A stretch of 8,812 bases of DNA from positions 1 through 8,812 of the forward strand of contig SFFV01000038.1 in NCBI GenBank assembly GCA_004557735.1, given 5' to 3'. The position numbers were made by a program, and so were the translations under genes. The notes beneath the pieces were generated by a model. That model was given only the letters and a program-made list of their open reading frames with translations, made no database searches and was not told the origin of the DNA. This document shows positions 1 to 5,448 of this stretch, in pieces (within the stretch, counting starts at the first letter, position 1; each line of letters begins with the position of its first letter). This DNA is from Clostridiales bacterium. Lineage in GTDB: Bacteria; Bacillota; Clostridia; Oscillospirales; Oscillospiraceae.

Positions 1-35
1 ACATCTCGACGTGCGTCTTTCTTCCATTCTTCCAT
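1..35 (-). CDS. Possible start of a gene leaving the left edge (partial)
   Basis: Reading the minus strand from an ATG at 35-33 gives an open frame of about 11 codons (MEEWKKDARRD...) that continues out of the window. A G-rich stretch (GGGGGTG, about 43-48 on the minus strand) lies 6-8 nt upstream and could be a ribosome binding site. An extended -10-like sequence (TGG TAAAAT) lies at about 54-62. Too little is visible to assign a product, and this could be a chance start. The call rests only on the open frame and the plausible upstream signals. Confidence 0.35.
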   Translation of the reverse strand, partial: MEEWKKDARRD

Positions 36-42
36 AACAACA

Positions 43-72
43 CCCCCGTTCCTATTTTACCAGAAACGGGGG
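43..72 (-). promoter_or_regulatory. Inverted repeat covering the putative RBS of the left-edge gene
   Basis: CCCCCGTT at 43-50 is perfectly complementary to AACGGGGG at 65-72, leaving a 14-nt loop. In a minus-strand transcript the 3' arm contains the G-run that would be the ribosome binding site for the ATG at 35. The loop contains TGGTAAAAT, which resembles an extended -10 element, so a transcript started there would lack the 5' arm. The pairing is seen directly. Its role is inference, and it could equally be a weak terminator; the minus-strand sequence after it (TGTTGTTATGG) is only partly T-rich. Confidence 0.35.
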
Positions 73-100
73 CCCTTGGGTAGTTTTTTGACAAGCTGAA

Positions 101-128
101 CCGGCCGGACGCCTGTGCGTCCGGCCGG
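101..128 (-). terminator. Perfect 12-bp hairpin after the small acidic gene
   Basis: CCGGCCGGACGC (101-112) and GCGTCCGGCCGG (117-128) form a perfect GC-rich 12-bp stem with a 4-nt loop, 25 bp beyond the stop codon of the minus-strand small gene. The following minus-strand bases (TTCAGCTTGTC) form only a poor U-tract, so termination may be inefficient or factor-assisted, or the hairpin may act as a 3'-end stabiliser. Confidence 0.55.
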
Positions 129-153
129 CTGTATATGGCGATTTACTTCCGAT

Positions 154-339
154 TTACTTCTTTTCCTCGGTATGCTCGTGGTGGGGCATATGCTCTGTCC
201 AGCCGACGATCTCGCCTTCGTAGGTGACATCCGGAACTTCCACGGGCTCTACGGCCATTTCCTTTACGAATTCGGTCTCGACGTCCTCTTCGGCTCTCTC
301 TTCGGCTTTGGTTTCGGGGATCTTCTCTTCTTTGCTCAT
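154..339 (-). CDS. Small acidic, His-tailed hypothetical protein (61 aa)
   Basis: I do not recognise this protein. It is 61 residues long and begins MSKEEKIPET. Residues 2-35 are dominated by Glu, with Lys, Val and Pro, and look disordered. A short conserved-looking segment (DVTYEGEIVGW, about 37-47) follows, then a His cluster (EHMPHHEH, about 49-56) and a charged EEKK end. There is no signal peptide, membrane segment or Cys pair. The ATG at 339 has a good ribosome binding site (AAAGGA, 7-8 nt upstream) and a near-consensus promoter about 75 bp upstream, which supports a real, well-expressed gene. The frame of the overlapping 87-codon ORF on the same strand is basic and lacks an RBS. The His cluster could bind metal, but that is a guess. 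The gene is monocistronic and flanked by hairpins. Confidence 0.7.
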   Translation of the reverse strand: MSKEEKIPETKAEERAEEDVETEFVKEMAVEPVEVPDVTYEGEIVGWTEHMPHHEHTEEKK

Positions 340-371
340 GGTTTTTCCGTCCTTTCATATCGTTGCGCCAA

Positions 372-395
372 GGGAATGCCGCCGGAGCGGTTCCC
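372..395 (-). promoter_or_regulatory. Leader hairpin upstream of the small acidic gene
   Basis: In the predicted 5' leader of the small gene, GGGAA/TTCCC (minus strand, 395-391 with 376-372) and CCGC/GCGG (390-387 with 382-379) form a 9-bp stem with a 4-nt loop and a 2-nt bulge at 377-378. It ends about 30 nt before the start codon, so it leaves the RBS free. It may stabilise the mRNA or be a regulatory structure. No known riboswitch family is recognised. Confidence 0.4.
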
Positions 396-411
396 GCCAG
401 GTTCATGCTTT

Positions 412-440
412 TTTATAGCATGAGGGAAAAGGCGCGTCAA
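412..440 (-). promoter_or_regulatory. Sigma-A promoter of the small acidic gene
   Basis: On the minus strand TTGACG (440-435) and TATAAA (417-412) are separated by exactly 17 bp, close to the sigma-A consensus. Transcription would start near 405, giving a leader of about 66 nt. A 7-bp inverted repeat, TCATGCT (403-409) and AGCATGA (417-423), brackets the -10 element and could be an operator. Confidence 0.75.
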
Positions 441-522
441 TACAAATATGTGTAAAAAAGATGACAGAATTTTCGGTAAAAAAGGGGAGACGGCTGTTCC
501 CGGACGTTGAAAAACCGGCGTA

Positions 523-552
523 TTGACGGCTTACCAAGAAAAAGAGTAAAAT
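523..552 (+). promoter_or_regulatory. Sigma-A promoter of the membrane protein gene
   Basis: TTGACG (523-528) and TAAAAT (547-552) are separated by 18 bp, followed by a purine near 559 and the start codon at 587. This implies a short leader of about 28 nt. The interval 424-522 between the two divergent promoters shows no gene; it is A-rich with no long repeat. Confidence 0.7.
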
Positions 553-586
553 ATACAAAGAATATGGTCATGGGGGAACGCTGCTT

Positions 587-2311
587 ATGAAAAAAACACG
601 CACGAGAGAAAATGACGCCGTCTTTTTTATGTTACTTGGTCTCACGGCGGTTTTTTTCTGCTGGCGCTGCCGGTACGGCTTTGCTGAGGCGGACGAAGCG
701 TTTTATCCGACAATTGCCTACCGGCTGACACAGGGCGACAGGCTGCTCGTTGACGAATGGCATATGTCGCAGCTCTCCAGTGTGCTGCTGTATCTTCCCG
801 TGCTGCTTTTTACCCGGCTGACCGGCGGCACCGCAGGCATTTATCTTGCGCTGCGGTATCTGTATGTGGCAGTGCAGTGCCTTGTGGCAGCCACAGTTTA
901 TCTGCGTTTGAGACGCTATCATTCTCTGGGCGCGGCCGCCGGTGCGCTTGCTCTTGCGGTATATGCGCCTTACGGCATCAACGCGCTGAGCTATAATTCT
1001 CTCGGCATTCTCCTTATGGCTATGACGGGAGCGCTGCTTGTCCCCGCGGAAGAGGAAAGCCGCGCAGCCTATATTCTCGCGGGGCTTTCCTTTGCCGGTT
1101 CGGTTCTGTGCTGCCCGTATCTTATTGCTGTATATCTTCTTTATGCGCTTTTTGTGTTCATTCCGCGGAAAAAGAAAAAACTCCCGGCGTTTTATCCGCG
1201 CCCATTCGGTCTTTTCACGCTCGGAGCAGCAGGACTTGCCATCGTCTTTTTCTTTGTCGGACTTGCCGGCGCGGATCTGTCCCGCCTGGATGAAATACTC
1301 AAAGGAATTTTTTCGGATCCCGCGCACCCGGAACGCACGTCTCTCCTGAAGTCCGTGTGCCAAGCTGTGATGGATTATCCCCGGCTTGTTTTTTATCATG
1401 GGTATTGGCGTCCGGGAGCGTGCATGGTTCTGGTCCTGCTGATGATACCGGCAGCACTTTTGGATAAACACCGGGAGAGGCACGCTCCGGCGTATTTTCT
1501 CATCGGAACGATATTGACGATTGCAGCGGAAGTGTTGTACGTCAGTGCGTGGAACGTTCCCAATTTCATGATGTATGCAGCCAATGTGCTGGCGTTGCTT
1601 TGCTTCTTTATCGCCCACCGGGAAAGAGCCGAAACGCTCCGGCGCTTCGCTTTCCTGTTCTGGCTCCCGTGCATGATATATTCCGGACTGATCATCATGG
1701 CGTCCAACCAGAGACAGTATGCGGTTTTTTCTGCTGCGGCCTGCGCAGTGCCGGGCAGTCTTACGGTGATCGCCGTCACGGCACGCGGCATCTTCAAAAA
1801 GGAAAAGGCGTGGCTCCGCCGCTTTTCAACGGCGACTCTTGCCGCGCTGGCGCTTCTGCAAATTGGCGGAACGGCGTTTCTGCGATATGAATACGTGATA
1901 TGTCAAAAGGGAAATGAGGACAGGATCGCCCTTCAAACGGAACACATTACAGAGGGACCGCAGAAAGGGATTATTGCCAACCCAACCGCCGCAGAGGAAT
2001 ACGCGACGACGGTCCGGGTCATGAAAAAGCTGGAAGCGCTTTCCCGCGGAGGGGAGGTTCTTCCGCTGACGAGAAACACGTGGATGTTTATGGGCAATTA
2101 CCGGAACGCCGCTTTTTCTGCGTGGCTGACCGGTGTGGACAGCGTCACGCTCGACCGTCTGGAGATGTACTACTCGCTCAACCCGGGAAAGCGGCCGGAT
2201 GCCGTCTGGGTCGGGGAGAAAAATGCGGAGTACGCGGAGGAATTCTGTACCCGGTTCGGCTACACCGGCGAGACGACGCCGGACGGCATTTTTCTGACGC
2301 CGGACGAATGA
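587..2311 (+). CDS. Polytopic membrane protein, probable GT-C type glycosyltransferase
   Basis: This 574-residue protein has roughly 12-13 hydrophobic segments between residues 11 and 431 and a soluble C-terminal part (about 437-574), probably outside the membrane. The first segment is followed by an acidic loop (EADEAFYP, 34-41) and a short re-entrant-like stretch. This is the layout of GT-C glycosyltransferases of the PMT/ArnT/GT39 type, which use lipid-phosphate sugar donors and carry an acidic pair in the first extracytoplasmic loop. Another family-like patch is ALSYNSLG (133-140). The donor and acceptor cannot be predicted. The ATG at 587 has GGGGGA about 10 nt upstream and a clear promoter. 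The gene stands alone, with no cell-wall or polysaccharide genes adjacent. By eye it is less GC-rich than the genes to its right, with many T-runs, so it may have a different history. Assignment is by topology and motif only; a non-enzymatic membrane protein is possible. Confidence 0.7.
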   Translation: MKKTRTRENDAVFFMLLGLTAVFFCWRCRYGFAEADEAFYPTIAYRLTQGDRLLVDEWHMSQLSSVLLYLPVLLFTRLTGGTAGIYLALRYLYVAVQCLVAATVYLRLRRYHSLGAAAGALALAVYAPYGINALSYNSLGILLMAMTGALLVPAEEESRAAYILAGLSFAGSVLCCPYLIAVYLLYALFVFIPRKKKKLPAFYPRPFGLFTLGAAGLAIVFFFVGLAGADLSRLDEILKGIFSDPAHPERTSLLKSVCQAVMDYPRLVFYHGYWRPGACMVLVLLMIPAALLDKHRERHAPAYFLIGTILTIAAEVLYVSAWNVPNFMMYAANVLALLCFFIAHRERAETLRRFAFLFWLPCMIYSGLIIMASNQRQYAVFSAAACAVPGSLTVIAVTARGIFKKEKAWLRRFSTATLAALALLQIGGTAFLRYEYVICQKGNEDRIALQTEHITEGPQKGIIANPTAAEEYATTVRVMKKLEALSRGGEVLPLTRNTWMFMGNYRNAAFSAWLTGVDSVTLDRLEMYYSLNPGKRPDAVWVGEKNAEYAEEFCTRFGYTGETTPDGIFLTPDE

Positions 2312-2352
2312 GCTTTTTTGGAAGCGTTTCCCGCAGAAAAAAGCGGGGGTAT

Positions 2353-2395
2353 AGTCAAGACCACCGGCTGAGCCGGTGGTCTTGACTTATTTTTC
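2353..2395 (+). terminator. Strong terminator shared by convergent genes
   Basis: A perfect 16-bp stem (AGTCAAGACCACCGGC at 2353-2368 with its complement at 2372-2387) closes a 3-nt TGA loop and is followed on the plus strand by TTATTTTT. It terminates the membrane protein gene. Its right arm touches the TAA stop (2389-2387) of the minus-strand serine dehydratase. On the minus strand it is followed by ATACCCCCGC and then a T-run, so it may act in both directions. Confidence 0.85.
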
Positions 2396-3592
2396 AGGAT
2401 GGTAATTTTTCGCCAGACCGCCCTCGGCGGTCTCACGGTAAACGCGGTTTAAGTCCCGTCCCGTTTCATACATTGTGTGAACGACGGTGTCGAAGGAGAT
2501 CTTGCTCGTCTCCGAAAGGAAGTTTGCCAGCGAGAGCGCATTGATGGCGCGCATCGCGGCAACGGCGTTCCGCTCGATGCACGGAATCTGCACAAGCCCC
2601 CCGATCGGGTCGCATGTAAGGCCGAGATGGTGCTCCATGGCGACCTCGGCAGCGTAGCCGATCTGGCCGAGACCCATTTCAAAAAGCTCGCCGAGCGCCG
2701 CGGCGGTCATGGAACAGGCCGAGCCGATCTCCGCCTGGCAGCCGCACTCCGCGCCGGAGATGGAGGCGTTCGTCTTGATGAGATCGCCGATCACGCCGCC
2801 CGCGGCCAGCGCGCGGACGATCGCCTCATCGGAGAAGCCGCGCTCCTCCTGCATATAAAGGAGCGCCGCGGGCATAACGCCGCTCGCGCCGCACGTCGGC
2901 GCCGTGACGATCTCCCCGCCGGAGGCGTTCTGCTCCGCTACGGCGAACGCATACGCGCACACGAGCCGGTTTTCCCGCGTCTGCGGGCTTTCGTCGATGT
3001 GGCGGCGGTTGTAGAGATACTGCGCCTTACGCTCGACCTCCAGTCCGCCCGGCAGCTCGCCGGTGCGGGTGAGACCGTCGGACACGCTCTGCTTCATTGT
3101 GTTCCAGATATCATAAAGATAGTCCCGGATATCCTCCCCTTCCCGCAGAAACACATAATCGCTCAGCCGCAGCCGGTTCGCGCTGCAAAAGGCGGAGATC
3201 TCCGCGTAGCTTGTTTCCGGATAGACCTCCGGCGACTCGGTGTCGGGCCGGCCGGGGATGGAGATCGCGCCGCCGCCGACGGAGAGGGCCGTCATCTCGC
3301 CGGTGAGTGCGCTGTTTTTGTAAGCGCGCAGCTCCATCGTGTTCGGGTGCGGCAGGTCGGTGCGCTCCGTGTTCCAGAGGATGTCGGTGCGCACCGGCGC
3401 GAGCGCGTCGCGCACGGCGACGTCGGTCAGATGGCCGCGCCCGGTCAGGGCGAGCGAGCCGAAGAGCGTGACCTCATACCGGTCGGCGTCCGGGTGTTCC
3501 TCGCGGAAGAGACAGCAGGCGCGCGTGGGGCCGATGGTGTGGGAGCTGGACGGGCCTCGCCCGACGGTGTAAAGCTCGCGCAGCGATTTCAT
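2387..3592 (-). CDS. sdaA: L-serine dehydratase, iron-sulfur, single chain
   Basis: This 401-residue enzyme converts L-serine to pyruvate and ammonia in the cytoplasm using an oxygen-sensitive [4Fe-4S] cluster rather than PLP. The N-terminal beta-domain carries GPSSSHTIGP (13-22) and LALTGRGHLTD (47-57). The alpha-domain carries APTCGASGVMP (231-241), GAECGCQAEIGSACSM (280-295) and CDPIGGLVQIPC (327-338). Cys285, Cys327 and Cys338 have the spacing (42, then 11) of the three cluster ligands of the Legionella enzyme. Fusion of beta and alpha on one chain is as in E. coli SdaA, but this protein is about 50 residues shorter, mostly between the domains. The ATG at 3592 has AAAGGAAG upstream and overlaps the TGA of queT (ATGA), implying translational coupling. 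The same frame stays open up to 3997, but that extra stretch is Arg/Ala-rich and is antisense-like readthrough inside queT. It is the last gene of the queH-queT-sdaA operon. Confidence 0.93.
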   Translation of the reverse strand: MKSLRELYTVGRGPSSSHTIGPTRACCLFREEHPDADRYEVTLFGSLALTGRGHLTDVAVRDALAPVRTDILWNTERTDLPHPNTMELRAYKNSALTGEMTALSVGGGAISIPGRPDTESPEVYPETSYAEISAFCSANRLRLSDYVFLREGEDIRDYLYDIWNTMKQSVSDGLTRTGELPGGLEVERKAQYLYNRRHIDESPQTRENRLVCAYAFAVAEQNASGGEIVTAPTCGASGVMPAALLYMQEERGFSDEAIVRALAAGGVIGDLIKTNASISGAECGCQAEIGSACSMTAAALGELFEMGLGQIGYAAEVAMEHHLGLTCDPIGGLVQIPCIERNAVAAMRAINALSLANFLSETSKISFDTVVHTMYETGRDLNRVYRETAEGGLAKNYHPEK

Positions 3593-4125
3593 GCGGCGTT
3601 CTTCCTTTCCAAATGAAAGATCCGGGGGATGAGCGAGATGAGCGGCATGCCGAGCAGGAAGAGCACGCCCGCCTCGCCGAGCGCGACCTCCGCGCCGAAG
3701 AGCAGGAAGCTCTGCCAGAAGGCGTCGCGCGCGAAGCTCCACGCGAGCACCGCGCCGATCACGACGCCGTTCCAGACGACGGGGCTCAGGCACGCCAGAA
3801 TGCGCATCGGTGCGGACGGCGCCGCGCCGGCGCGCCGCGCCTCGCGCCCGCACCGCGCCGCGCAAAGTCCCGCGCAGAGCGTGGCGAGCGAGCCGAAAAC
3901 GACGTCCAGTATCCCGGCGGCGGAGATCATGTTCGCCAGCGCGCAGCCGAGAAACAGACCGACGGACGTATACGGGAAGAAAACCGGCAGCACGCACAGC
4001 GCTTCCGAAATACGAAATTGCAGATTGCCGTAGCTGATGGGGGCAAGCAGCATCGTGAGCGCGGCGTAGAGCGCGCCGACGACGGCGGGGATAATGAGCT
4101 TTTCACGGAGATCGTTGCTGTTCAA
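3589..4125 (-). CDS. queT: QueT family transporter, ECF S component for a queuosine precursor
   Basis: This is a 178-residue integral membrane protein with five to six hydrophobic segments. The family hallmark ISYGNLQFRISEALCVLP (30-47) follows the first segment, as in QueT/DUF988 substrate-binding (S) components of energy-coupling-factor transporters. QueT proteins are thought to import preQ1/preQ0 or related queuosine precursors, with the shared EcfA/A'/T module supplied elsewhere in the genome. The frame has no ATG. The start is taken as TTG at 4125 because AGAGG lies 9 nt upstream and the resulting N-terminus (MNSNDLREKLIIPAVV) matches the family. It begins 28 bp after the queH stop and ends overlapping the sdaA start by 4 bases. 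Adjacency to queH strongly supports the queuosine role. The loop at about 92-106 is Arg/Ala-rich and faces the cytoplasm if the inside-positive rule holds. Confidence 0.87.
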   Translation of the reverse strand: MNSNDLREKLIIPAVVGALYAALTMLLAPISYGNLQFRISEALCVLPVFFPYTSVGLFLGCALANMISAAGILDVVFGSLATLCAGLCAARCGREARRAGAAPSAPMRILACLSPVVWNGVVIGAVLAWSFARDAFWQSFLLFGAEVALGEAGVLFLLGMPLISLIPRIFHLERKNAA

Positions 4126-4153
4126 GATCGGGAACCTCTTTCTGTGGCAGTGT

Positions 4154-4756
4154 TTAAAGATCTTCGGGCAGACCGCAGCCGCACCAGCTCTGGCGGTACA
4201 GTCCGTATTCGTGCGAAAGCGCGATGCTCCGGCGGTAGCCGTCGCGCTTTTTAAAATCCGACGGCAGCCAGAAAACGCCGTGTTCCCCGGCGAGCTTTTC
4301 GCCGATGGCGTTGATGAGAGGGGCGTTCTTGTGCGGGGAAACGGTGAGCGTCGTGGCAAAAAAGTCGTATCCGCCCTCGCGCGCAGCCGCCGCCGTGCGG
4401 GAGAGACGGAGAACGAAGCACTCCGTGCACCGTGCGCCGCCCTCGCTCTCGCCTTCCAGCCCCGCCGCGGCATGGCGGAACGCCGCCTCGTCCCGCTCCG
4501 GGACGATCAGCCCGACGTCTTTGCCGAACGGCGCGGCTTCGAGCAGGCGCTTCTGCCAGAAGAGCCGCTTTTCCCACTCCTCCGCCGGGAGGATGTTCGG
4601 GTTATAGAAGAAAACGTCGATATCGAAGTGCGGCGCGAGCCGCTCGAGACACGCGCTTGAACACGGGCCGCAGCAGCTGTGAAGAAGGAGCCGGGGACGG
4701 ACATCGAGCGAGGCGATGAGCGCGTCCATCTCCCGCTGATAGTTTCTCTGCTGCAC
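4154..4756 (-). CDS. queH: Epoxyqueuosine reductase QueH
   Basis: This 200-residue protein is QueH (formerly DUF208), the non-cobalamin enzyme that reduces epoxyqueuosine to queuosine at the wobble base of GUN-anticodon tRNAs. Family motifs in order are LLLHSCCGPCS (23-33), FYNPNI (50-55), RCTECFVLRL (109-118), FFATTLTVSPHKN (132-144), FKKRDGYRRSI (168-178) and EYGLYRQSWCGC (183-194). Cys28/Cys29 with Cys110/Cys113 match the four [4Fe-4S] ligands described for QueH. The end is a CGC pair (192-194), with Ser-Trp where Asp-Tyr is more usual. The start is GTG at 4756, set by an excellent AAGGAGGG site about 7 nt upstream. It is first in the operon with queT, which points to salvage of an imported precursor in this organism. 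Confidence 0.95.
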   Translation of the reverse strand: MQQRNYQREMDALIASLDVRPRLLLHSCCGPCSSACLERLAPHFDIDVFFYNPNILPAEEWEKRLFWQKRLLEAAPFGKDVGLIVPERDEAAFRHAAAGLEGESEGGARCTECFVLRLSRTAAAAREGGYDFFATTLTVSPHKNAPLINAIGEKLAGEHGVFWLPSDFKKRDGYRRSIALSHEYGLYRQSWCGCGLPEDL

Positions 4757-4791
4757 GGTTTTCCCTCCTTCCCTCTCCTGAGGGGATATTT

Positions 4792-4820
4792 ATATTATAA
4801 TCTTTTTCGTGAAAAAACAA
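4792..4820 (-). promoter_or_regulatory. Promoter of the queH-queT-sdaA operon
   Basis: On the minus strand TTGTTT (4820-4815) is followed 17 bp later by TAATAT (4797-4792). A perfect TATAAT (4799-4794) overlaps it but sits only 15 bp from the same -35. The start would be near 4786, about 30 nt before the GTG. Its -35 lies 5 bp from the -35 of the divergent dCMP deaminase promoter. No preQ1 riboswitch fits in so short a leader. Confidence 0.6.
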
Positions 4821-4825
4821 GGGCA

Positions 4826-4855
4826 TTGACGAAAGTTATGCGGTCAGAGTAAAAT
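4826..4855 (+). promoter_or_regulatory. Promoter of the dCMP deaminase gene
   Basis: TTGACG (4826-4831) and TAAAAT (4850-4855) are separated by 18 bp, with the start codon at 4892. The hexamers and spacing are identical to those at 523-552, including the shared GAGTAAAAT around the -10. It is back to back with the queH promoter. Confidence 0.7.
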
Positions 4856-4891
4856 GGATGGGAAAATAAAGAAGAAAACAGGAGGATCCCC

Positions 4892-5368
4892 ATGGACAAC
4901 CGCCGCAGCAAGGAGAATTACTATCTCGACATTGCCGAGGCCGCTCTGGAGCGCAGCACCTGTCTCCGGCGGCAGTTCGGCGCGATCATCGTGCGCGACG
5001 ACGAGATCGTCGCCACCGGCTACAACGGCGCGCCGCGCGGACGGCACAACTGCTCCGATCTCGGCCGCTGCACCCGGCGCGAGCTGAACATCCCCGCCGG
5101 AGAGCGGTACGAGCTCTGCCGCAGCGTCCACGCCGAGGCGAACGCCATCATTTCCGCCGCGCGGCGCGACATGATGGGCGCGACGCTGTATCTTGTCGGG
5201 CGTGATGCCGCCACCGGCGAGTATTACTCGGGGACGACCCCCTGCGCCATGTGCCGCCGGCTTATCATCAACGCCGGTATTTCGCAGGTCGTCTGCCGCA
5301 CCGGCGCGGACGAGTACACGACCACGCTCGTTCGCGACTGGGTGTATCACGACGATTCCATCGCCTGA
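4892..5368 (+). CDS. dCMP deaminase (ComEB family)
   Basis: This 158-residue zinc enzyme is predicted to deaminate dCMP to dUMP, feeding thymidylate synthesis in the cytoplasm. The zinc site is present: His80-Ala-Glu82 (SVHAEANAI, 78-86) and Pro117-Cys118-Ala-Met-Cys121. The extra segment between the first strands and the HAE motif, with GYNGAPRG (43-50), RHNC (51-54) and LGRC (57-60), is typical of deoxycytidylate deaminases rather than cytidine or tRNA deaminases; its His and Cys residues may form the second zinc site seen in some of them. Length is normal for the family. The ATG at 4892 follows AGGAGG at a spacing of 6 nt. The gene is monocistronic, with its own promoter and terminator. 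A ComEB-like role in competence is not implied. Confidence 0.92.
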   Translation: MDNRRSKENYYLDIAEAALERSTCLRRQFGAIIVRDDEIVATGYNGAPRGRHNCSDLGRCTRRELNIPAGERYELCRSVHAEANAIISAARRDMMGATLYLVGRDAATGEYYSGTTPCAMCRRLIINAGISQVVCRTGADEYTTTLVRDWVYHDDSIA

Positions 5369-5380
5369 AAAGCCGATAAG

Positions 5381-5427
5381 AACAGCACCGCCGTTTCCGA
5401 TGTGAAGCGGCGGTGCTGTTTGTTTTT
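5381..5427 (+). terminator. Terminator between dCMP deaminase and the symporter
   Basis: AACAGCACCGCCG (5381-5393) pairs perfectly with CGGCGGTGCTGTT (5408-5420) and is followed by TGTTTTTGG on the plus strand. The loop is about 14 nt. It ends the dCMP deaminase transcript and, because the symporter stop at 5449 is close by on the other strand, probably serves both. The minus-strand tail (CTTATCGGCTTTTC) is less T-rich. Confidence 0.85.
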
Positions 5428-5448
5428 GGAAAACGTCCGTGCCGGGCG

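Noticed and set aside
143..406. 87-codon basic minus-strand frame overlapping the small acidic gene
   Set aside because: It has no RBS, its start would be at the transcript 5' end, and its composition is that of a shifted-frame shadow.
460..525. 21-codon plus-strand ORF (MTEFSVKK...) between the divergent promoters
   Set aside because: It has no convincing RBS and no promoter upstream, and its end overlaps the -35 of the membrane protein gene.
2354..2386. Long perfect inverted repeat considered as a transposon end or attachment site
   Set aside because: The 3-nt loop, T-run and position between convergent genes fit a terminator; no transposase or target duplication is present.
2477..3616. 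379-codon plus-strand open frame opposite the serine dehydratase
   Set aside because: It is Arg/Ala/Gly-rich with no domain and no RBS; the opposite strand encodes an intact SdaA with all motifs.
3593..3997. N-terminal extension of the serine dehydratase frame
   Set aside because: The extra 135 residues are Arg-rich and lie wholly inside queT in another frame; the ATG at 3592 has an RBS and gives the family N-terminus.
4757..4891. Possible preQ1 riboswitch before queH
   Set aside because: The predicted leader is only about 30 nt, and no preQ1 aptamer sequence is visible.
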